Assembly: GCA_902495005.1 (NCBI GenBank)
Contig: CABUVL010000001.1
Coordinates: 336,853-400,852, forward strand
Source of the DNA: an uncultured Verrucomicrobiota bacterium
Lineage (GTDB): Bacteria > Verrucomicrobiota > Verrucomicrobiia > Opitutales > UBA9783
Direction: 5' to 3'
Length of the DNA: 64,000 bases
The position numbers and the translations under genes are program-made. Numbering within the stretch: position 1 is the stretch's first letter; each line of letters begins with the position of its first letter. The notes under the pieces were generated by a model, which was not told where the DNA came from, did not search any database, and saw only the letters and a list, made by a program, of their open reading frames with translations. This document shows positions 59,149-64,000 of the stretch, piece by piece.

Positions 59149-59424
59149 ATGAATAAGGCAAAATTAATCGTTGAAATTCAATCTCTTTTAGGAGAGGGTG
59201 CAACAAAAGCGTGTGCGGAACAATCATTGACAGCTGTTTTAGAGGCTTTAAAGGCAGGGATTGCTCAAGATGGATTGGTTCAACTCATCGGCTTTGGCAC
59301 TTTCTCAATTTCTGAACGTAAGGCCCGTAAGGGGGTTAATCCTCAAACTGGGAAGCCTATGGAAATTGCTGCGTCCAAGACGATTAAGTTTAAGCCAAGT
59401 GCTCAAATTAAAAGCATTTGTTGA
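59149..59424 (+). CDS. hup: DNA-binding protein HU
   Basis: A 91-residue histone-like protein. It has MNKAKLIVEIQSLLGEGATKACAEQSLTAVLEALKAGIAQDGLVQLIGFGTFSISERKARKGVNPQTGKPMEIAASKTIKFKP, the full HU/IHF pattern including the GFGTF and G-x-N-P-x-T-G-x-x-x-x-I blocks. The ATG at 59149 is chosen as it begins at the family's start; upstream codons have no relation. HU compacts and bends DNA. Divergent from the pilin-like gene, followed by rpoZ. Confidence 0.96.
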   Translation: MNKAKLIVEIQSLLGEGATKACAEQSLTAVLEALKAGIAQDGLVQLIGFGTFSISERKARKGVNPQTGKPMEIAASKTIKFKPSAQIKSIC

Positions 59425-59514
59425 TTTCGTACGAATTGAAGTCGCAGAATTTTCACTCGCGGCCGCAGGAAATTCTTTGTTTTGTCATTTCGTAAAATTT
59501 AATTGGAGGTATTT

Positions 59515-59712
59515 ATGAAATATGCTTTACTTGATGAAGCTTCGAAGATTGTTACAAATCCTAATATCTTAGTTAATTTGGTTTCAAGGCGGGTTAAGCA
59601 GTTGCGAAATGGTGCTGAACCACTGGTGCATTCTTTTGAAACTTTGAGTTTGGAAGACATTGCCCTAAAAGAGATTATTGAAAAGAAAATTTCTGCCGAT
59701 TTGTCGGATTAA
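59515..59712 (+). CDS. rpoZ: RNA polymerase omega subunit (RpoZ)
   Basis: A 65-residue protein. GGAGG lies six bases before the ATG at 59515. It reads MKYALLDEASKIVTNPNILVNLVSRRVKQLRNGAEPLV, then ETLSLEDIALKEIIEKKISADL, matching omega (N-x-x-x-L-x-x-x-x-S-x-R-x-x-Q-L and D-I-A-L-x-E-I). Omega helps assemble and stabilise the beta-prime subunit. It starts a small cluster with smpB and trmL. Confidence 0.9.
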   Translation: MKYALLDEASKIVTNPNILVNLVSRRVKQLRNGAEPLVHSFETLSLEDIALKEIIEKKISADLSD

Positions 59713-59721
59713 GAAGCTATA

Positions 59722-60195
59722 ATGGCAAAATTGGAAAAGGAGCCTACCAAGTTTATACTGAATCGTAAGGTGGGTTATAATTATTTTGTCGGCAAAAAGT
59801 TTGAGGCTGGCTTGGTTTTAAAAGGAACTGAAGTCAAGTCACTGCGTTTGGGGAATGCTGCCATAGATGAGGCTTTTGTGCGATTGGATCGCCATGGCCG
59901 TCCGGTATTGATGAATGCCCATATTGGTGAGTATCGCTTTGGAAATCTTAGTAACCACGATCCCTATCGTTCACGTTATTTACTTTTGCACGCCCACGAA
60001 ATTAATGAATTACGAGGTGCGTTGGAGCGTAAGGGAGAGAGCATTTTAGCCTTAAAAATCTTTTTTAAGCAGGGGTTGGCTAAATTGGAGTTGGCCATCT
60101 GCAAGGGGAAAAAACTGTTTGATAAGCGCCGCAGTTTAAAAGAAAAAGCCACAAAGCTGGAAACGGAAAGGGCGTTAAGGCGTCACAGTCTATGA
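59722..60195 (+). CDS. smpB: SsrA-binding protein SmpB
   Basis: A 157-residue RNA-binding protein for trans-translation with tmRNA. It shows ILNRKVGYNYFVGKKFEAGLVLKGTEVKSLRLGNAAIDEAFVRLDRHGRPVLMNAHIGEYRFGN, then RSRYLLLHAHEINELRGALERKGESILALKIFFKQGLAKLELAICKGKKLFDKRRSLKEKA, the complete SmpB pattern including the C-terminal basic tail. It is nine bases after rpoZ. Its TGA overlaps the trmL ATG (ATGA). The tmRNA gene ssrA is not seen in this window. Confidence 0.98.
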   Translation: MAKLEKEPTKFILNRKVGYNYFVGKKFEAGLVLKGTEVKSLRLGNAAIDEAFVRLDRHGRPVLMNAHIGEYRFGNLSNHDPYRSRYLLLHAHEINELRGALERKGESILALKIFFKQGLAKLELAICKGKKLFDKRRSLKEKATKLETERALRRHSL

Positions 60196-60647
60196 TCCAT
60201 GTGATTTTATTCCGTCCTGAAATTCCGCAAAATACAGGGAACATAGGGCGCTTATGTGCGTGTACCCAAACGCGATTACATTTGATCCATCCCTTGGGCT
60301 TTTCTACGTCCGATAAGTACGTAAAGCGCAGTGGCATGGATTATTGGAACTTCCTAGATGTTAGGGAACATGCGGATTGGGATGCTTTTATGCAACAGTC
60401 GGATGGGCCAAAGCGTTTGTGGTTGTTAACCACGCATGCGACACGTCCGTATTGGGAAGTTAGTTTTCAGGAAGGGGATGGCATTGTTTTCGGGAGTGAA
60501 GGTCACGGTTGCCCTGATTGGTTGCATGAACAGTTAATGGGCGGGCGCTTGACGATTCCGATGCCGAAAGCGGGTGTGCGTTCGTTGAATCTTGCGACGA
60601 GCGTGGCCATTGTTCGGTATGAAATTTTACGTCAATTAAGTCGTTAG
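60192..60647 (+). CDS. trmL: tRNA (cytidine/uridine-34 2'-O)-methyltransferase TrmL
   Basis: A 151-residue SPOUT methyltransferase that modifies the wobble ribose of tRNA-Leu species. Knot and SAM motifs: LFRPEIPQNTGNIGRLCACTQTRLHLIHPLGF, then IVFGSEGHGCPDWLHEQ and LTIPMPKAGVRSLNLATSVAIVRYE, all typical of TrmL/SpoU small members. ATGA overlap with smpB indicates translational coupling. Confidence 0.93.
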   Translation: MIHVILFRPEIPQNTGNIGRLCACTQTRLHLIHPLGFSTSDKYVKRSGMDYWNFLDVREHADWDAFMQQSDGPKRLWLLTTHATRPYWEVSFQEGDGIVFGSEGHGCPDWLHEQLMGGRLTIPMPKAGVRSLNLATSVAIVRYEILRQLSR

Positions 60648-60937
60648 TTGGCCTGCATTAGAGCCACATATTTGCTACGTGGGGGGAGCACTCTAAGTTC
60701 ATCGTGGTTGAAGAGAATAGGCAAGAATTGCGTGTTTTTCAAAGTTTGGTGTTGGCTCGACCTACTGTGATGGTTGTTAAAATCGCAGTTTTGTGGCATT
60801 TTTATCAAGTTGACTATTGAATCTTACGGAGGACGGTATGGCTTATAGATAAGTTTAATCGGCTGTTCCATGATGTTGGGACAATTAGTTAAGATGTCCG
60901 CTTGCAATTTTTAGTTCTCTCCTGTACGAATGACTTA
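60648..60937. other. Intergenic region before dprA
   Basis: About 290 bases. No recognisable RNA or gene. A TTG at 60902 would extend dprA by 12 codons. Confidence 0.35.
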
Positions 60938-62068
60938 ATGAGCGAAGAGGCGTTGGGTCAATTGTCGAGGGAAGATGCATTTATGTTGTTGAATGCACTA
61001 CCGAGGATTGGTTGGGTAACAATGAAAAAATTGTTGAAAGAATTCGACAATGATCCTCTGGCTATCTTCAAGGGCAAGTACGACGACTACCGAGCCATCG
61101 GCCTGTCAGAGGTGGTGAGTAACAATTTGGCTTCTTGGCGGCAATTATTTTCGGTTCAAGTTGAGAAAGAACGTCTGAGCAAGTTAAAGGCGCGTTTTAT
61201 TTCTTTTGAAAATGAGAGTTATCCTCCTTTGTTGAAATCGATTTACGATCCCCCCATTGGCCTGTACTGCTGCGGCCCGGCAGAATTCTCAGCCAATATT
61301 ATTGCCATCGTTGGCAGCCGTTATGCGTCTTTGTACGGTTTGCAAGTGGCGGAACGATTAGCTTGTGAATTGGCCGAGCGTGGTTGGTGTGTATTGAGTG
61401 GTTTTGCACGAGGTATTGATACCGCTGCTCATCGAGGTGCCTTGCGAGCGCAAGGCCTGACGGTGGGTGTCTTGGGCTGTTCCATCGATCGTGTTTACCC
61501 TCCGGAAAATGGTGAATTGTATGCCGAATTACGTCAAAAAGGTGGCTTGATATCGGAACTGCGATTGGGATCGAGGGTAGATCGTATGAGTTTCCCAAGA
61601 CGAAATCGCATCCTGTCGGGAATGAGCCAGGCGGTGGTCGTTGTGGAGTCGGACGTAAAAGGGGGAAGTATGTTGACAGCTTCCTTTGCCTTAGATCAAA
61701 ACCGTCAAGTGTTTGCAATCCCGGGTCGAATTGACTCGGATATGAGCCGCGGTTGTCACAGTTTGATTCGGAATGGCGCCACGCTGGTGACCTGTGTGGA
61801 GGATATTTTGGAAGATTTGGAATCGGCACCGCCGTTGAGCTTAAAACTAGATTTGGAACCTCAACTGCAGAATTTGAGGGAGGGGGTTGAACTCACAGAA
61901 GAAGAAGGCCGCATTTGTGAGATTTTGAGAACGCAAGGACCGTTGGGGAGTTCTCACCTTGTTGAAATGTCACAGTTGTCGGTGGAGGAATTGCAAGCGA
62001 TTTTGTTTTCATTGGAATTGAAACGTGTGATTCTCCGCCGCAACGATGGCTTATTGGAACTCGCTTAA
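60938..62068 (+). CDS. dprA: DNA-processing protein DprA
   Basis: A 376-residue single-stranded-DNA-binding protein that loads RecA during natural transformation. The Rossmann-like DprA domain has IIAIVGSRYASLYGLQVAERLA, WCVLSGFARGIDTAAHRGALRAQGLTVGVLGCSIDRVYPPEN, then GGLISELRLGSRVDRMSFPRRNRILSGMSQAVVVVESDVKGGSMLTASFALDQNRQVFAIPGRID. N-terminal helix-hairpin-helix-like (LLNALPRIGWVTMKKLLKEF) and C-terminal winged-helix (SSHLVEMSQLSVEELQAILFSLELKRVI) domains are seen. The ATG at 60938 is preferred to the TTG at 60902. Confidence 0.96.
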   Translation: MSEEALGQLSREDAFMLLNALPRIGWVTMKKLLKEFDNDPLAIFKGKYDDYRAIGLSEVVSNNLASWRQLFSVQVEKERLSKLKARFISFENESYPPLLKSIYDPPIGLYCCGPAEFSANIIAIVGSRYASLYGLQVAERLACELAERGWCVLSGFARGIDTAAHRGALRAQGLTVGVLGCSIDRVYPPENGELYAELRQKGGLISELRLGSRVDRMSFPRRNRILSGMSQAVVVVESDVKGGSMLTASFALDQNRQVFAIPGRIDSDMSRGCHSLIRNGATLVTCVEDILEDLESAPPLSLKLDLEPQLQNLREGVELTEEEGRICEILRTQGPLGSSHLVEMSQLSVEELQAILFSLELKRVILRRNDGLLELA

Positions 62069-62469
62069 TTACATACTACGGCGAGTATTGGCGCATTAGT
62101 TGGACGAAAAAAGTGATGTCTTTTTGACCGCTAGCTTGTTGAGTTTATTTAACTCGTTGTATTTTGAATCGTAATTACTTTTGTAAGGGAACGGCTTAAT
62201 AAAGTTCTGTTTTATGAATTAACGTGACGTAGTGTTACTTTATCTACAGTTAGTTATATTTAATAAATGTGCGGCGGCGTTCTGCTTATTTCAATGTCTG
62301 AAACTATTTTGCTAATGATGGGTACGGGTGTAATGTTCATAACTGCCTGCTGGATATTATGTTGGAATTTAGTTTTTCTATTTACTTTTGTTTGTGTTTT
62401 TTATAAACTGACTATGATGGGCTTGCATATTATTAGCTCTGTTGTTTACTTCTAACCTTTTTATTTATT
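62069..62469. other. AT-rich region between dprA and the actin-motif gene
   Basis: About 400 bases, AT-rich, probably with the promoter of the downstream gene. A 62-codon hydrophobic frame at 62267-62455 with two possible membrane segments is present, listed separately with low confidence. No known RNA seen. Confidence 0.35.
62267..62455 (+). CDS. Possible small hydrophobic protein
   Basis: A 62-residue frame from ATG, almost wholly hydrophobic with two potential membrane helices (ILLMMGTGVMFITACWILCW and LVFLFTFVCVFY). No ribosome-binding site. It ends 14 bases before the next gene. AT-rich DNA gives hydrophobic random frames, so it may not be real. Confidence 0.22.
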   Translation: MCGGVLLISMSETILLMMGTGVMFITACWILCWNLVFLFTFVCVFYKLTMMGLHIISSVVYF

Positions 62470-63909
62470 ATGTCATTATCATTTCCCAACAATTCTATTA
62501 CTGCTCCTAGTAATCAACCTCTGCCTCCTACCTCACCTGACCTTGGCAATATCCATTTGTCTAACCAAGCTCCGGTTGAAACGATTTCTCAACAAACGTC
62601 CACCACCATGCCACCGGTAGGCGGTGACGGCAGCAATGCTGTCCCTGAAGTCTTAACGGATTCGAGCCCTACCAACGGGGTTGAAGGCTTGACCTTGCAA
62701 CAAACAACGAACGCAGGCGCACCTGAGACGCATCCGCATATTGATGATCCGGAAATTAACAAATGTGTAAAACAGGTATTGTCAGAGAAAACGTTTGACG
62801 CGGCGGCAGACAAGGCTCTCTTCGGTGCTTTAGGGGACAAGGGTATTATTGCTGACAATGGTACAATTAATTTTGATAAATTGAAGATAAGCGTAGACGG
62901 TAAGACGATAGAAGGGAAAAAACTGTCAAAGCTTATAAAAAAGGCGGGGATTCAGGGAGAAATGTTTATAAAAGGAAATGGAGAATTAGATTATCATATT
63001 ACAGGAAAGTGTGGCAAGGCCGCTGTCCAAATATTGCAGTCACTCCAATCTGCGATTCATGAATGTTCTCAGGGTTTGCCGGATGGCTTGGGCGATAAGG
63101 TTACTTTGAATTTAATGCCTCAAACGGCCGCTGGTCCAAGCGCAGAAGACCTTCAAGTTTTGCGTAACGGGGGACAAATTATGTACAAGCCGGCTGATGG
63201 TGATAACGTTGTTAAAATGGCATTAGACCCGGGAAATGGCAGCGAAGGTGATGGTTTGTCCGTATCTTTGTGTGACGTAAATGGTAAAGTGCGTGAAGGT
63301 CATGGAACGAAAAAAATTCCTTTAAGTGTTGTTTACGAGGGGAAGGAATATAACGGGAAAGAAGTTAAGACGGCGCTATTGGCGAACTGGAGGGAAGAGA
63401 ACCTTTTTGCAAAGGCTCAAATACAGGAAAGCGAGGGCCGCCCCACGCCATTAAGCAAGCTTCAGAAGCAATCGAATGAAAGTAATCCAGAGCGAGTGGG
63501 CGCTCAAAATAAGTTGTGGAATGCGGCTTTTAAGTATTTGGGCATGACTTCAGATGTCTCGGAAACTGAGTTTTCAGCGACGGTCAGTGTGGGTGCGGCG
63601 GAAGACCAGCCTGTTGATAATAATGCGCAAAATTCCCAAGACGAACATTTGACATTGAGTGGAAATGGGGTTGTAGAAATGTGGGGTGATCCTGTTGCTA
63701 GTACGCAGGAGTTTGTGATGTCGAGGCAAGGGAGTGGAATTGAGCCAATGCCCAGCGGGCCAACGATAACGTCGCAGCAGAACATCCCATCTAATCGTAC
63801 AGCCGACGACGCAGCTGTTCCACCACCCCCCTCCGCCGCCTCCACCACCAGCTTCAGTGCCGAGGATGGAGACAGTTTCGGTAGAACAACAAGCAGCATC
63901 CACCCATAA
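62470..63909 (+). CDS. Large putative secreted protein; frame breaks at a C6 run before a proline/actin-binding C-terminus
   Basis: A 479-residue frame. The N-terminal 70 residues are Ser/Thr/Pro/Asn/Gln-rich without a Sec signal (type III export-signal-like). Residues 95-250 are a more folded region (ALGDKGIIADNGTINFDKLKISVDGKTI; LDYHITGKCGKAAVQILQSL). A linker follows, ending DDAAVPPPP. After the C6 run at 63826-63831 this frame reads SAASTTSFSAEDGDS and stops. The +1 frame from that run instead reads about ten prolines and an actin-binding motif to the window end. I infer that the true product continues in that frame. The folded region is not recognised. Confidence 0.75.
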   Translation: MSLSFPNNSITAPSNQPLPPTSPDLGNIHLSNQAPVETISQQTSTTMPPVGGDGSNAVPEVLTDSSPTNGVEGLTLQQTTNAGAPETHPHIDDPEINKCVKQVLSEKTFDAAADKALFGALGDKGIIADNGTINFDKLKISVDGKTIEGKKLSKLIKKAGIQGEMFIKGNGELDYHITGKCGKAAVQILQSLQSAIHECSQGLPDGLGDKVTLNLMPQTAAGPSAEDLQVLRNGGQIMYKPADGDNVVKMALDPGNGSEGDGLSVSLCDVNGKVREGHGTKKIPLSVVYEGKEYNGKEVKTALLANWREENLFAKAQIQESEGRPTPLSKLQKQSNESNPERVGAQNKLWNAAFKYLGMTSDVSETEFSATVSVGAAEDQPVDNNAQNSQDEHLTLSGNGVVEMWGDPVASTQEFVMSRQGSGIEPMPSGPTITSQQNIPSNRTADDAAVPPPPSAASTTSFSAEDGDSFGRTTSSIHP

Positions 63910-64000
63910 GACCACTGCTGCGACTAAACCGCAAGCCAATGTCCATGCCAATAATATCTTAGAGGAAATAAAAAATTTTGATCACTCAAAATTAAGAAAG
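63830..64000 (+). CDS. Polyproline plus beta-thymosin/WH2-like actin-binding segment, +1 frame, runs off the window
   Basis: The frame beginning CCT at 63830 is open for 57 codons to the last base. It reads PPPPPPPA, then a basic/polar linker (STHKTTAATKPQ), then NNILEEIKNFDHSKLRK. This matches the beta-thymosin/WH2 G-actin motif (compare thymosin beta-4: I-E-K-F-D-K-S-K-L-K-K). Removing one C from the C6 run would fuse it to the upstream frame with ten consecutive prolines. Upstream, this frame is blocked by TAA at 63767-63769, so the switch must lie between there and 63900. Polyproline followed by WH2 is the layout of actin nucleators. Confidence 0.72.

Noticed and set aside
1..64000. CRISPR arrays, insertion sequences, prophage, rRNA genes, riboswitches
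   Set aside because: No regularly spaced repeats, transposase or integrase motifs, rRNA sequence or known riboswitch core was seen.

Overview
The window looks like a chromosomal segment of a Gram-negative, flagellated, probably host-associated bacterium. A Gram-negative envelope is indicated by lpxI, kdsA, a heptose-7-phosphate kinase, gmhB, flagellar P- and L-ring genes (flgI, flgH, flgA) and a giant AsmA-like protein. My best guess at lineage is the PVC group, near Verrucomicrobiota/Opitutae. This rests on remembered resemblance (the short RpoZ, the small membrane gene behind the ECF sigma factor, the FmdB-like fragment) and is inference. There are no insertion sequences, CRISPR arrays, rRNA genes or obvious phage. 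One tRNA gene (Ser, GCU) is present.

Layout. 1-2132 (minus): FmdB-like fragment, dnaX and hpf. 2220-6411 (plus): leuS-lpxI-HAD gene in a start/stop-overlapping operon, converging on an mscS-type channel. 7838-10784 (minus): a secreted class-3 lipase and an APH-fold kinase. 10907-23681 (minus): the first flagellar operon, flgB-flgC-fliE-fliF-fliG-fliH-fliI-fliJ-motE-like-fliK-flgD-flgE-fliL-two unknown ORFs-fliM-fliN-fliO, preceded by a near-consensus sigma-54 promoter. 24207-34649: NYN nuclease, D-lactate dehydrogenase-like gene, LRR surface protein, and central carbon genes (glgA, eno, gpmA) mixed with a tandem Usp, Nudix, sensor kinase and pilin-like gene. 34695-37668: an unknown protein, then an ECF sigma factor, a small membrane protein and a catalytically dead HtrA-like protein. 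37822-40258: bioF, a BioH-like hydrolase and bioC. 40454-44524: M23 peptidase, heptose kinase, gmhB, murJ. 45098-52818 (plus): the second flagellar operon flgF-flgG-flgA-flgH-flgI-flgJ-flgN-flgK-flgL-fliW-csrA behind a second, perfect sigma-54 promoter. 52898-62068: tRNA-Ser, glycosyltransferase, kdsA, AsmA-like, pilin-like, HU, rpoZ, smpB, trmL, dprA. 62470-64000: a large repeat-poor protein with an actin-binding-type C-terminus.

How it fits together. The two sigma-54 promoters suggest coordinated flagellar control (rod, MS ring, C ring, export ATPase and hook in one operon; distal rod, rings and hook-filament junction in the other), ending in the FliW/CsrA pair that in other bacteria couples filament assembly to flagellin translation. 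Flagellin, motor stator and FlhA/FlhB/FliPQR are not in the window.

The most striking observations are: (1) the gene at the right edge. Its reading frame ends shortly after a C6 run, but the +1 frame from that run encodes about ten prolines followed by a beta-thymosin/WH2-like actin-binding motif, running open to the end of the window. (2) dnaX carries an A9 slippery run, and the -1 frame continues for 110 codons, implying gamma/tau production by frameshifting or transcriptional slippage. (3) The HtrA-like protein beside the ECF sigma factor has lost all three catalytic residues.
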